Below, one piece after another: positions 24,491-35,343 of a stretch of DNA of 64,000 nt; position 1 is the stretch's first letter, and every line of letters begins with the position of its first letter. The notes under the pieces were generated by a model that was given only the letters and a program-made list of their open reading frames with translations, was not told the origin of the DNA and searched no databases. The position numbers and the translations under genes were made by a program. Origin of the DNA: Mucidula mucida. Lineage: Eukaryota; Basidiomycota; Agaricomycetes; Agaricales; Physalacriaceae. The DNA is taken from positions 1 through 64,000 of the forward strand of contig JADNYV010000090.1 in assembly GCA_015501055.1 (NCBI GenBank). The letters are read 5' to 3'.

Positions 24491-26002
24491 CCGTTATCGC
24501 CGTGACTTGCTCTCGATACTTATATTTCATGGACGACACATACGTACCGTTATTCATCTTAATAGTTCGAACCGAAATCGGGCTTGCTTATCACCTGACT
24601 CCTTGACAGTGAATGCTGTTCATACCTATTTCTGCTAATCAGCAAGTTGTATCGCACATCATGACGTATCCTCCGACTTCGGTGGCGTCAAGCAGATAGT
24701 ACCAGTGCCACTGGTGCACCTAGCGGCTCGGAGTCCATCTCGTAATGATGGATTCTAGGTTTGATAGTACTTGTGCTATCATTGTTATAACAGGCAGGTT
24801 AATCTGTGAAGATGGTACCTTCTAGCTTTCTAGTAAGGCGATGAGGTGCAGAAATGATCTGGATCTTCATTGAAAACTCGTGGTCGGATCTTGGCACTTG
24901 GTTGATGCGGACGACACGATCTTTGTAGGTCCCCCTTCACACACCAGCACTGTTTCACGACTCGTTTTTCGTATTCCCTTTGTGCTATTCTCCTTCCATT
25001 CACACTATTCACGACCACGTACCAAACTCGTGTCTGGAAACCCATCAAGCATGTACTTCTCTTTGTGTGGACAAGGCAACGCAGCGGAGGTGTCCCTTAC
25101 CCCGCGGCGCTAAACTTCTCGTATCAAAGAGGAAGTTTTCATTGAATGGTGTATTTTGACTTGAGGTCTACGGCTTCCCTTACCGCCGCGTGCTGTCCTT
25201 TAAGCGCCACATCAGCCATCTCAAACGCTACGCTCTAATAATGCAATCGCGTCTTGTCCTCGGTCCTCTGGTGTCCGTCTAGCTATCACCTTAGCTGTCA
25301 GTCTTGGGGGCGTAACTGGTGCGACGATCAGAGCTAACATCTGCAGCGGTTGTCTAACTGTCCTTGTCTCGACCCATGGCGTTTGGAAGGTGATGCCCGA
25401 AAAGGAGGCGTAATTGAAACCACGTGAACACGAGGCGGATCCACGAAGCGTCGGCCCTGCGCCTCTCCTGCGCGGAAGTAATAACGTCTTCGGAATCCTT
25501 TGTGTCATACAATACAATTAGACACACCTCTCCTTCATTTTCAGGCCTCTCCCAATTCGGGATTCTCAAGGGAATCGACGAATTAGGATCCGCACATGTT
25601 TTTACGAGCCAGCTGTTCGTTCGTTTATTGTCTAGGCGCGCAACGGAGATACGCAGGGTAAAGGTGCGTTATTGTCAACCGCCCGGAAAAGGAAACTAGT
25701 GATGGCGATCTCTCTTTTGTCTTCCCATCACCCTTTTTGTCTTTTTTCACCACCTGCCTTTCCAGAAATCCCCACACAACAGGAGAAGATGTCTCGAATA
25801 ACAAAAAGACGTCGCTTTGAGGCGTTTTTCTTTTTGTTTTGCCATCCGTCATCCATAACGGGCTATGCCCATTCCGTCCTGTGCATGGACTATATAACCT
25901 GCAAACGTGAGTCAACTTCGTTTCGTGCTCTTTCGCATTAACGGTTCCGTTCCGTCTACATTTCGAATTCCCTTAACGGCCCCAGACCCGACCTAATACA
26001 CG
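24491..26002. other. Intergenic, no gene seen
   Basis: Short unsupported open frames on both strands; no domain or exon chain. The final 100 bases upstream of 26003 are promoter and leader of the MYND gene (TATATAA near 25889). Confidence 0.5.
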
Positions 26003-26904
26003 ATGCCCCACTATAGCCAAAAGCCCCGAGGCCACCGTCTCTGCGACCAGTGCGGCGCTGTTGAGAACCCAGCTATCGCCAAGTTCCGCTTATGCGGAGG
26101 ATGTGTACGTCTTTGTCCACCCCCTTCTTTCATCCCGATACTAAGAGCTCTTTCAGCTTGTCACCCAATACTGTGTGCGCGCCGATCCCTTACCTCGCCC
26201 CCCGAGTGATAACACTGACCCTATGACTCATTAGTCCCCGGCCTGCCAAAAGATTCACTGGCCCGTACACAAGACTGTTTGCCACCACACATCGAGTCAG
26301 CTATCGTCGGCGAAGCAGGTGTATGGGGAGAGCGACGTTGCCCGCAATCTCCGTAAATTCACATCGGCGTACAACACGCTGTTGGGCTGGGTCGGCTTCC
26401 AAGCATTGCAACTCAAACGCATTCCTTCCAATATCCGCTCGAATGCGCTCCTCATAGAGCTCACCCCTCGTAGCAGTAGTGACGCGAGTCGTCGGTAAGT
26501 CCCAGTACTCCCTTTCATCTATTTAAGTTTTCTTATCCCCTTCTCACAGGTTTTCCATCGCCGCCACGCACATCATCCCACGAACGTATATCAACGATCC
26601 CGTTGTCATAGCCGATATCCAGCGTCGCGAGGAGCGGTGTCGACATGGTGGGGGGATTGGGACGCTCGTGATTGTGATCCAGTGCGGGTCCGTGAGCCAG
26701 GTGATGCCGGTCGAGGTCGACGCGCCCTCAAGAATAACATGGGATATGCGCGACGATTGGCTGAGCACGCTCCACCACTGCGTGGAAAGCGGCCAGACCG
26801 AGTTTTTGCCAAAGTCGACTACGTCGAGAGGGTGCGTGTTTTTTTTTGGGGGGGATGATGGCGTTTGACTGATGGCATCTATGTACAGCGTCATCTACGG
26901 ATGA
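26003..26904 (+). CDS. MYND-type zinc-finger protein
   Basis: Five exons (26003-26104, 26157-26174, 26235-26494, 26550-26831, 26889-26904) stay in phase and give 225 residues. The N-terminal half is a MYND finger: CDQC, then CGGC, then YCSPACQ, then IHWPVHKTVC, with the expected Cys/His ladder spread over exons 1-3. MYND fingers bind proline-containing peptides, and fungal copies are common in proteins of unknown role. The rest (VYGESDVARNLRKFTSAYNT onward) has no family I recognise. The last exon is only 16 nt. The 18 nt second exon is the weakest point of the model but is needed to complete the finger. Confidence 0.8.
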
Positions 26905-28196
26905 AGTCCTCTTTTCCTTTTACGCCCGCGCGCGCGCGGAATGTTGATCCATTCGACGCGCCCTTCTCTTGCATATCCACCCACATTGTTTCAATTACTA
27001 TCGTTTCTCATCGTCGCATGGGACCCTGCACTGTGTATACTACTGTATCTTCGTATTTCTTATACCCTGTCATTTATATTGCTTTCGTTCGCTGTACCAC
27101 CGCTGTCTTTGTAGAACACCCCGCAGACTTAATGGCATTTGATCATGACCGTCTTATCTCCCAGCTGTTCTACGGCATTCAGGGGAAGTTATATCTTGAC
27201 CCGAGACGAATTATTCGGTCCTGTGTACGTGTTCTTCTCCGAACGCTCATCGTTTCGTTTTCCTGAAATGACGCGTCCTTTTCTATCTACAGTCACAGTA
27301 CCAAGAAGGATGCAGTCCACCAGAATCGAATGAGAATCGAATGTCTCTGGTGTACATGAAACTCTGGCAGGAGTTAACATTTGTGGCGACCGCGGAAACT
27401 GCTCTGTTGAAGACTTGAGTCGTACCATCCGAGTCACATCCTAGGCTATCCTCCAACACATTTACACTGTCTTTTATCCGCTGTTCGCTGGCTTGTCTCA
27501 ACCCCCAGCACTACTTCTGAGTTCTTCCCAAGGCCATTTTTCTCTCTGATCTCATAGCTGCATCACACCTCGTCTTCTTCTCGCTCGCCGTCAGATCTTT
27601 CCCCAACTCCTTAATCCCAGCGCTATCCTTGCTATCCTCGAATCCATGATGTAAGGTATCGTAGAGACGGCGTCAATCAAGTCAACGAGGTCTGTTTTTT
27701 TCCTCTTTCCAGTCACCGACGTGCTATGTAGTACCTGTCAGTAGCCTCTATGCGCAAGATTCCTCTTTCTACCTACATCATCGTGTTGAGTGGAATCAAG
27801 AACTGAATTTCAAGGTCAGAGGCACGGTCGGGTGCGTGGTTCACTTTTGCCCGCTCTCATAGGTGTGTTGATGTTCAAGGTATGAGCGTTGAGAGCGAGG
27901 GGAGTGTACCTTAACGGGCGATGGTAGCTTCCTGAATGACGGGGTGCTATCTGGGAAGGAAAATGTCCGACACGAAAGGAAACCGCGGAGGGTAGTGTTC
28001 GCGTCGCCGGTCCAATAACCTCAGTGCGGGCTTCTTCACATGCACTGAGATTCTGATTATCCATCTACTGTGGTCGACAGACTGACTTTTCGACTTGTTT
28101 GGTATTACTCCTAGACCATACGAATCCTCAAGAGGGCAGTTTCTTATCAGAATAATGTACATAGCTCGGATCAGGCCGCCACAATAGCAGCAAACA
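26905..28196. other. Intergenic, no gene seen
   Basis: 3' flank of the MYND gene followed by unstructured sequence; no supported gene. Confidence 0.5.
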
Positions 28197-28252
28197 TCCC
28201 TCTTAGCTCAGCGGTAGAGCGCGTCACTAGAGATGGACAGTGTTCAAGGGAA
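28197..28252 (+). pseudogene. tRNA-Thr(AGT) remnant
   Basis: The first 34 bases (TCCCTCTTAGCTCAGCGG onward, through the anticodon CTAGT region) match the intact tRNA-Thr at 33193 almost exactly. The 3' half of the anticodon stem is gone and only a short T-arm-like remnant (TGTTCAAGGGA) follows. It cannot fold into a tRNA. It lies 194 bp before the start of an LTR element. Confidence 0.75.
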
Positions 28253-28445
28253 TCAAGGATTCGTCTTGTCCTTTGTATCCATGGCGCAATTTACATCTTC
28301 AGACCTGCTTGTAACATTACAAATAGCCTTGCACTCTTTTGAACACTCCAGGTGACAGAAGCACTATCAAAGAAAGGACTTATTGTTGGGGATCTTGCGC
28401 TGACGGTACATTTTGTGCATGCTTATGATGATCAAAGCACTGACT

Positions 28446-29644
28446 TGTTATGAACCGCCATATTTTCACTAGGGATGTGCGCCGTACCGTATGTACGGTG
28501 CATACAGTACGGCATACGGGTTACGGTACCCGTACCGTGAGCAATCTTGGAGTACAGTCAACGGATCGGTTATACGGCCGTGATACGGTCACTCACTTGG
28601 TGGGGTCAGATCGTCTTCAAATCGCTATCCATCCAGTAGCAGACCCCTCATGTAGAAAACCAAGGACAAACACAATCTGATGCTGGCTGAAATGTGTCGT
28701 GGATATTGCTTGAAGACCTTGCCAGTGATGGCTTGTCCCAATTGGGACATCTACCACGTGGACTATCTTGTTGATGAACAACAACGTTCTTGGTGCATTT
28801 GGCCTCCCGGACCACCCATTTACTGTCCGGAAAACATCAAAGGACATGAATCAACTTTTCTAGTGCAGTGTTTGAGCATTGAAGCTGCCTGAATGACTGT
28901 CCTTCAGTGGTAATGGCTGAAGTAGGCTCCTTTCGGGCCCAAAGGTGACTTGTCAACTTATCCACACATTGAGAAAAACTAACTACATACTGACAGGTCA
29001 ATAACTCTCAATATTTCTAACTGAACACCACACTACGGCCGTGTTCCGGCCGTTACGGACCGTATCTTATGGCCATAAACTGAATATGGGTGGGCAACTT
29101 ACGGCCGTACCCGTAACGGTACAGCGCACATCCCTAATTTTCACATTTTCACATCCTATCATATCTTATCCGGGCTTGTCTTATCAACGGACTGTTTCAT
29201 CATCTGTTTCATCACCAATCACACTCCTTTTCATTACTGAAGCCGTACTCATGTTGGACACACGCCCAACACATGGATGACATCATACATGCCAATACCT
29301 CATGGACTTCCTATTGTATACACACCACCGACACTCGTAGCACACATGGTCGTTGCAGTATTATTATTTACATGCAGTTACCACTCGTATTTAATGGTTT
29401 CACGGACTAGTAGCATACAACACTGGGCCAAGGGCATGGAGCATCTCTAGCGGAAACACGTATGGACAAGGAGTCCCAAACACAGACTTACTAGTATATA
29501 AGCAGTAGTGTAGTATCATTGTACTTTAGTTCCAATCTTGTTTATACACCTGGCCTAGCCTAGTCTTACGAACACGAACACTTTCTCTTTCAGTTCTTGC
29601 TGTGGTACCTGGTTTAGTCACGTGGCTATAGTCAGTCGCTAACA
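28446..29644 (+). repeat. 5' LTR of element 1 (with MITE insertion)
   Basis: Begins TGTTATGAACC and ends CAGTCGCTAACA. Without the inserted 667 bp element and its 8 bp target duplication it is 524 bp, close to the 529 bp LTR at 54940. It contains the TATA box TAGTATATAAG near 29492. Confidence 0.9.
28470..29136. mobile_element. Non-autonomous hAT-type MITE (667 bp)
   Basis: Terminal inverted repeats TAGGGATGTGCGC at the left and GCGCACATCCCTA at the right; similarity extends for about 24 bp. The element is flanked by the 8 bp direct repeat ATTTTCAC (28462-28469 and 29137-29144). The other LTR copies at 48745 and 54960 show the unoccupied site. An 8 bp duplication and this type of terminus are typical of the hAT superfamily. 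Subterminal regions are crowded with CCGTA/TACGG repeats, a usual arrangement of hAT transposase binding sites. The interior encodes nothing recognisable, so mobilisation would need a transposase from elsewhere. Confidence 0.9.
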
Positions 29645-30241
29645 GAAGATCAGAACTACTTTCTACCACCTACCACACATCCCTGATCGTCGATCAGCAC
29701 TTTGCTGTTTGATCATCACACATTCCCCCATCCCCTTTCCTGTTTACAGATCAACGGATTCCTAATCCCAGTGCACGTCCGCATATGTGTGTATTGGTCC
29801 CAGTAGCGCCGGCTAACAGTTAGAGATAACTGCCTTGGGTGCTGGAAGTAGCCGCTCTCACGAGAATGAACTTTTGGCAGTTGCACTTCAGTGGGCGCTG
29901 TTTACGGGTCAACCCCCGTTCCCAGGAAAACTTTGGCTTACCTCACACCAGAGGGACGTTGGCTGGGCAATTGCAACCTTGTAACGAGCTCTTGGGCTCC
30001 ATAGATACATAGTCAGTAGTTGGTAAAATAGTGTAGACAGTTACAATATCTACCTACTTTACTTACCTTATGATACACATCATCATTCCCCACCCTATTA
30101 AGTCCTGGATTCTCTTACAGATCTAGGCAAATCCTCCTTATTCATCCAAACCTCCATCCCCTCACCCGTTTCATCCAAATCTGCATCACCCATATCCCAC
30201 TTTCACCCTTTCACTCTCCGATCTCATCACCCCAATTCACC

Positions 30242-31151
30242 ATGTCCAACAAGCACCTGAGTGCGGTCATCACATTAATGCCGAACCCAAAGGCCGGTCC
30301 CTTGACAATAAGCCTTACAACTATGATGGGGACAAGACCAAGTACAAGAGCTGGTGGCGATTGATGTTCCCATACATCCGTGATAAGAAGAACAATATCA
30401 CATCTGACTCCGAAAGGATTGATGTTGTTCTCTCCTATATCCGAGGAGATCATGTCGATGCATGGGTCTAGAACTACTCGGACCAGAACTTCGACGAGGA
30501 GGAAGAGGAATGGACAGTCTCCTGGGCGCAGTTCAAGGAGCACTTGAAGGAGCAATTTATAGATTCCAACCTTGCGGGAGACACGCAAGACCAGATCAAG
30601 CGGTTGCACCAGGGGCAAGACACCGCCAAGATTTCTTCCAAAGTTGAGGTCCTGCTCACTCAGGCAGGATATTCAAAGGATAACACATTTGTCGTGCGGC
30701 TTCTCGAGACCAACGTCAACGAGAAGATCATTGATCAGATCTATGGCAGCCGAGACGGGTTGCCAGAGAAGTACAAGGATTGGAAGGCACAGATCATTCA
30801 GATCGATCAGCTGTGGAGAAGGCGGACGGCAAGCAAGAGGTCCGGCATGCAGTCCCGGCCCGTAGCCCCACAGGCGGCTACATTGAGAGCCAATCCTACG
30901 AACCCACCCCCGACGCCGATCACACGACGAGATGCCACCGGCGTTACCTATGGAGGAGCCGGCAGGCCAATGGACATCAACAACTCACGTCGAAGGGACT
31001 TTGCTTCAGCTGTGGCGAACACGGTCATGTCAGCAGGTTCTGTCCTAAGAAGGGTTGACCCCAGACGATTCGGGGTCTATGGACCGAAATGAATGACGAG
31101 GAGAAGAAGAAGTTGGCCGAAGAGTTGGGTTTTGCGAAGCTCCCGCAGTAG
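30242..31151 (+). pseudogene. gag: gag of element 1 (broken)
   Basis: Same gag as 50091-51019 of element 2: capsid-like region (EQFIDSNLAGDTQDQIKRLH, then LLTQAGYSKDN), then a CCHC zinc knuckle (CFSCGEHGHVSRFC, C-X2-C-X4-H-X4-C). A stop near 30467 (TAG in place of CAG) and frame changes near the start and near 30860-31060 break it. Gag would form the particle shell and bind the RNA. Confidence 0.85.
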
Positions 31152-31169
31152 ACGCAGTCCTGCCGGAGC
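31127..31169 (+). promoter_or_regulatory. -1 ribosomal frameshift signal, gag-pol, element 1
   Basis: Slippery heptamer G_GGT_TTT (31127-31133), five-base spacer, then a stem of nine pairs with one mismatch: GCTCCCGCAG (31139-31148) pairs with CTGCCGGAGC (31160-31169). The gag stop codon TAG (31149-31151) lies at the start of the loop. Pol is open in the -1 frame from the heptamer onward. Confidence 0.75.
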
Positions 31170-32513
31170 AGCCATCAAGGGAAGGGTCGTCAGATGCAGA
31201 ATTTATTTACAGTACGGGTACTGAAACATCTAAAATATCATCGACAACTTCACCAACAAAACCTGTGAAAGAAAGATTTGAGCCAAATACACCCGAGTGG
31301 ATCGCACAACGGCTAAGAGAGGATGAAGTGTCGAGAGCAGTGGGAATTTTGAGAGCATGGATGCCGGAGCGGAGAGAGAGAGAAGCGACGGAGGAGAAAG
31401 TGATGGCAATCAGAGCGTTGACAAAGGAAGCTGCGGTGGAAGTCGTAACGGAGTTAAAAAAGTCGAGGAAGTACATCCAGGGAACAAAGGGGCAGGACAT
31501 GAAACTCCGAGTAACCATAGAGAGCATACACACAGGCTCTGAATGGGAAACGAGTGCCCTTCTTAACAGCGGAGCAACGGGTTCTTGTGTTAATAAAGAA
31601 TTTGTTAAGAAGAACGGACTCCCAATCAAGGAGTTACCGGTCAAGCTCCCTGTCTACAATGCGGATGGAACCCTAAACGAGGGAGGGGTGATCGAGGGTT
31701 TTGTGGAGATCCAGATGAAGATTGGTGATCATGCCAAGAGGATCAAGTTGGCCGTCACCAATTTTAGTAAAACAAGCATCTTTCTGGGGCTAGATTGGTT
31801 ACAATATCACAATCCCACGATCAACTGGACCAAATCCACACTGACTTTTGATTGATGCCCAGACCGCTGCGGCTATCTACCCAAGTATGACTCGCCAGAA
31901 GATGAAGGAGAAGATGTAGAAGAGAAACTGGAGGAGGGAGAGCGGTTGTTTTGGATGGACTGGGACAACTATCACAAAAGTGGTGAAAAGCTGAGATCAC
32001 AACAGCCTTCATCCGCCGCTGCACCTTACATCGAGGAATTTTCCGATGTATTTAGCAAGGTGGACTTTGATAAGCTACCAAAGCGAAGACCCTGGGATCA
32101 TGCGATAGAACTCATGCCTGGTTCCAAACTGGTCAACTGCAAGGTCTATCCCCTTAGTCCATCCGAGCAGAAGGCATTGGACGAGTTCTTGGAGGAAAAC
32201 ATACGCACGGGACGCATACGACCATCAATCTCACTCATGGCGTCACCATTCTTCTTTGTCAAGAAGAAGGACAGAAGTCTTCGACCTGTGCAGGATTATC
32301 GGAAATTGAATGACATGACGATCAAAAACCGATACCCCTTACCGTTGATCCAAGAGCTTATTGACAAGCTGAAGGGAGCGAAGTGGTTCACAAAGATGGA
32401 TGTCCAATGGGGTTACAATAACATCCGGATCAAAGAAGGTGATGAGTGGAAAGCGGTGTTTAGAACAAACCGAGGCCTGTTTGAGCCCTCAGTCATGTTC
32501 TTTGGATACACAA
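31134..32513 (+). pseudogene. pol: pol fragment of element 1 (protease and partial RT)
   Basis: The -1 frame encodes a linker, then a retropepsin-like domain in which the catalytic DSGATG is NSGATG (31561-31581). An open frame runs on to the internal stop at 31854-31856 (TGA for CGA). The next part (31946-32513) is the start of the reverse transcriptase ([31 protein letters not shown]). It ends abruptly at FFGYTS, before the catalytic YLDD. Non-functional. Confidence 0.85.
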
Positions 32514-32628
32514 GTTGACCTAGCGTAGCTAAGTGTCATCGTCTTTTCTACTTATAACACTTATCAACACTTATTGACTTGGCCAAGTAGTGTAAGTAGC
32601 TCCGCCAAGTACGTGTTAGTTTGCTGAT
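32514..32628. other. Filler DNA at the element 1 deletion junction
   Basis: About 115 bp unrelated to the retroelement sits between truncated RT and truncated LTR. It contains the self-related strings ACTTGGCCAAGTAGTGTAAG and CTCCGCCAAGTAC, possibly a scrap of another repeat. Confidence 0.55.
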
Positions 32629-32813
32629 GTATGGACAAGGAGTCCCAAACACAGACTTACTAGTATATAAGCAGTAGCATAGTATCATTGTACTTTAGTT
32701 CCAATCTCGTTTATACACCTGGCCTAGCCTAGTCTTACGAACATGAACACTTTCTTCCTTAGTTCTTGCTGTGGTACCTGGTTTAGTCTTGTGGCTATAG
32801 TCAGTTGCTAACA
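32629..32813 (+). repeat. Truncated 3' LTR of element 1
   Basis: Matches the last 185 bp of the intact LTRs, beginning GTATGGACAAGGAGTC, including the TATA box TAGTATATAAG and the terminal GCTAACA. Confidence 0.85.
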
Positions 32814-33192
32814 GGATACTACCTTGCCTTCAGGTGATGCAGGTTGCAGAAGAGAAACTGAGGGCAGACCAGCTCAATGTATTCCTGTGTTTCTACGCCA
32901 ATAGATTGTTCCCTGAGTCCTTCTCACACCAAGCGGAGGTAAGTAATACTAGCCAAGACAAGAAGGAGCCTCCAGTCTCTCACTGCAGCAGCGCGTTGCG
33001 GCAGGTGACTATTAGCCTTGTTCAGCAGCACCATCTGTTGATTCTCTCGTGGCGTATTCCATTTTTGAGTATAAAGCACCCCACTGATGCCCAATGAAGT
33101 TGTGGATTGGGATATCACTATGAATCAAAGCATTGCTTGTGGCGCACTCACCGTAGACTTTGATAGTTAGATGGGAAAATACTGTTGTGTCA
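32814..33192. other. Spacer between LTR remnant and tRNA
   Basis: Contains one open frame (32834-33097) without recognisable features; likely non-coding. Confidence 0.4.
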
Positions 33193-33283
33193 TCCCTCTT
33201 AGCTCAGTGGTAGAGCGCGTCACTAGTATAATGAGCAAAGATGAGTGATGACGAGGTCAGTTGTTCAAGTCGGCTAGAGGGAA
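33193..33283 (+). tRNA. tRNA-Thr (anticodon AGT) with 19 nt intron
   Basis: Folds fully: acceptor TCCCTCT/AGAGGGA (7 of 7 pairs), D arm GCTC-AGTGGTA-GAGC, anticodon stem CGTCA/TGACG, anticodon AGT at 33225-33227, T arm AGTTG-TTCAAGT-CGGCT (with G-T pairs), discriminator A. A 19 nt intron (33229-33247) follows position 37, the standard place. A box TAGCTCAGTGG and B box GTTCAAGTC both fit the consensus. A T6 run follows at 33313. Confidence 0.9.
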
Positions 33284-33312
33284 TGCAGATATTGCAGTGC
33301 CATGGCACACTG

Positions 33313-33318
33313 TTTTTT
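33313..33318 (+). terminator. Pol III terminator of tRNA-Thr
   Basis: Run of six T residues 30 bp after the tRNA 3' end. Confidence 0.6.
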
Positions 33319-33502
33319 GATCTGTGGCGTTTGGTTGACAGTGTAAGGGATTCTTATTGCTCTCTCTATAGAGCGGTACCTTTTGCAATAGAACCGATGT
33401 ATGAGGGCTAAAGGAGACAACAGACAATGTACATGCAGACGGACGAATCGCATTCTTAGGCATACAGCATACAATAGCATAAGCATCGTTATCGACTACG
33501 GT

Positions 33503-34073
33503 CTACCGGCCTGCGCCAGGAACGTTCCGCCTCTCACGGCGGGGTGCGCGATCGGGGATGATGGGCTGCGCAACCGTAACAGGGATCGAATCAAAGTTGA
33601 GCGCATGGAGGAGGTCCTACACCAGCATAAGCGGAGTCAAAGCAAGCAGATGTAACGTACCTTTGTCTCCTGGTCAACCTCAAGCTCGCCCTCGAGAGCA
33701 GACACCTCCGGGACATAGTTATCCTTACGCTCGCGCTCCTCCTCCTGGAGCTTGAACGAGATGCCGCGGACGGGGCCCTTTTGGATGCGCTTCATCAGAT
33801 GCGTCGTGAACCCCGAGATTTTGTTGCGCAGGCGTTTAGAGGGCACCACGGCCTGCAAGAGGTTTAGTCAGAGCGGACGAGCAGGAAAGGAACGCAAGGC
33901 TACGCACGACTTCATCGACGATACGCTTGTTGGTGTGGAAATCGAGGGTGAGGCGGGGGTAGTACTTTTCGATGAGCACTCGGCTCGCGCGCTTGGTCGT
34001 CTTGGTGCGGACTCGGCCCTGTGCGAAGAATACGTCGGCATTAGCGAGCACAGCGACGAAGAGGGCGCACCAT
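33503..34073 (-). CDS. RPS17: 40S ribosomal protein eS17 (RPS17)
   Basis: Four exons on the minus strand: 34071-34073 (the ATG alone), 34018-33908, 33852-33661, 33616-33503; 420 nt, 139 residues. The sequence [20 protein letters not shown], followed by [17 protein letters not shown] and [14 protein letters not shown], is classic eS17, and length fits the family. The C-terminus is a basic extension ([15 protein letters not shown]). It is a structural component of the small ribosomal subunit. The first intron directly follows the start codon, a placement often seen in fungal ribosomal protein genes. It is divergent from the uS8 gene, 296 bp away, so both could share one promoter region. Confidence 0.95.
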
Positions 34074-34369
34074 GTTGCTTGAATGTCTTGTTGCTAGCGG
34101 TGGTCTGCTTGTAGAGAGATCGAAAATCAATCGGGGGTGCGGAATCCTCCGGGTGGCTTACTAGTTGCTGATGTCATGCTCTCACGGTTTTTCGAGTGTG
34201 ATTGCTGATGATCGCGTTCCCTTTAATCTTTTGTTCTTCTGTTGTCTTCAAGTCTCCCTCCAGTGCGTGCGCTATGCCCGGTCGAATCCTATGGGACACT
34301 CCCCGGGCAGCTAACATACTTTATTATAGAAAAAGCTAGCCATACTTGCTTTGCACATCCCACTGCAAA
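34074..34369. promoter_or_regulatory. Shared divergent promoter of eS17 and uS8
   Basis: Only 296 bp separate the two start codons. The segment includes T-rich stretches (TTTTTCGAG, CTTTAATCTTTTG) and a TATTATAG string near 34322 close to the uS8 side. No known factor site can be named with confidence. Confidence 0.55.
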
Positions 34370-34915
34370 ATGGTCCGCGTCTCTGTCCTCAATGATTGCT
34401 TGGTGCGTTATTCCCATCCTGCGCACGAATCTTCATTAACCCACATCTCCAGAACAACATCGTCAACGCCGAGCGCCGCGGCAAGCGCCAGGTGCTCATC
34501 CGCCCCTCCTCCAAGGTCGTCGTCAAATTCTTGTCCGTCATGCAGCGCCACGGATACGTGCGTCTACGCTTTCCTCCATCCACCGCACATCCTAACCCCC
34601 ATTGCTAGATCGGCGAATTCACGATCATCGACGACCACCGTTCCGGCAAGATCGTCATCGAGCTCAACGGCCGCCTCAACAAAACCGGCGTCATCTCCCC
34701 CCGCTTCAACGTCCAGGTCACCCAGATCGAGAGCTGGGTCAACTTGCTCCTCCCCAGTAGAGGGTTTGGGATTATCATTCTCGTATGTTTCCTTCTCCGT
34801 TCCCTATCCATAATCTAACATCTTCTTTTTGTAGACCACGTCCTCCGGTATCCTCGACCACGAAGAGGCGCGTCGCAAGAACGTTGGTGGTAAGCTTTTG
34901 GGATACGTCTATTAG
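34370..34915 (+). CDS. RPS22: 40S ribosomal protein uS8 (RPS22/RPS15A)
   Basis: Four exons (34370-34402, 34453-34557, 34609-34782, 34835-34915), all phase 0, give 130 residues, the exact family length. [59 protein letters not shown] and [18 protein letters not shown] are diagnostic of eukaryotic uS8. The protein is part of the small ribosomal subunit and contacts 18S rRNA. Minor substitutions are conservative. Confidence 0.97.
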
Positions 34916-35251
34916 GGCAATCTTAGGGTACAAAATATGTCGCATGTATGATCCATGCTGTATGCAATGCAATGCTTGTAGCATCCACATCTAGGACGCG
35001 TATCATATACAGTCAATCAGAGTGTAGGCGTTGCAGTTTCATTCAAGCCAATTCTTGGCATGTGCTGTGTGTATATTAGTGCTCAAAAGTCGTGGAGGAA
35101 TCGAGCTTATGCCGCAAGCGCTTAGAATCCGACGCTGCACTCAATCCGGGTCTACACAACTCAATACAACTAAAAGCGACGCAAGTCTTTATGCTACAAG
35201 AAATGCGCCACATGGACAAGCAAAAAGTCGTCTCATAAGACCAGCTCCTTT
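34916..35251. other. 3' flank, no gene seen
   Basis: Downstream sequence of the uS8 gene; short frames only. Confidence 0.5.
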
Positions 35252-35343
35252 TCCCTCTAGCCGACTTGAACGACTGACCTCGTCATAACAAGTGGTAAGA
35301 TGGATGGTCAATACTAGTGACGCGCTCTACCACTGATGGGCCC
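35252..35343 (-). pseudogene. tRNA-Thr(AGT) with replaced 5' end
   Basis: On the minus strand the part from the D loop (AGTGGTAGAGC) to the 3' end (GGCTAGAGGGA) is a perfect tRNA-Thr(AGT). It carries a different, 25 nt intron after CTAGTA. The first bases are GGGCCCATC instead of TCCCTCTTAGC, so acceptor and D stems cannot form. A defective copy. Confidence 0.75.

Larger units (their letters stand above)
28446..32813 (+). mobile_element. Ty3/gypsy LTR retrotransposon, decayed (element 1)
   Basis: The 5' LTR runs 28446-29644 (TGTTA...TAACA) and is interrupted by a MITE. Internal leader, gag and the protease/early RT part of pol follow to about 32513. There the element breaks: about 115 bp of unrelated filler leads to a truncated 3' LTR (32629-32813). 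RNase H, integrase and chromodomain are missing. Gag has a C-to-T stop (GTC TAG where element 2 has GTC CAG), pol has a CGA-to-TGA stop, and the protease catalytic Asp is changed. Flanking 5-mers (TGACT and GGATA) do not match, as expected after a deletion or rearrangement. Confidence 0.9.

Noticed and set aside
28280..28352. Exon-like MAQFTSSDLLVTLQIALHSF before element 1, possibly matched by 32834-33097 after it
   Set aside because: Would make a gene split by the element, but frames and homology cannot be shown.
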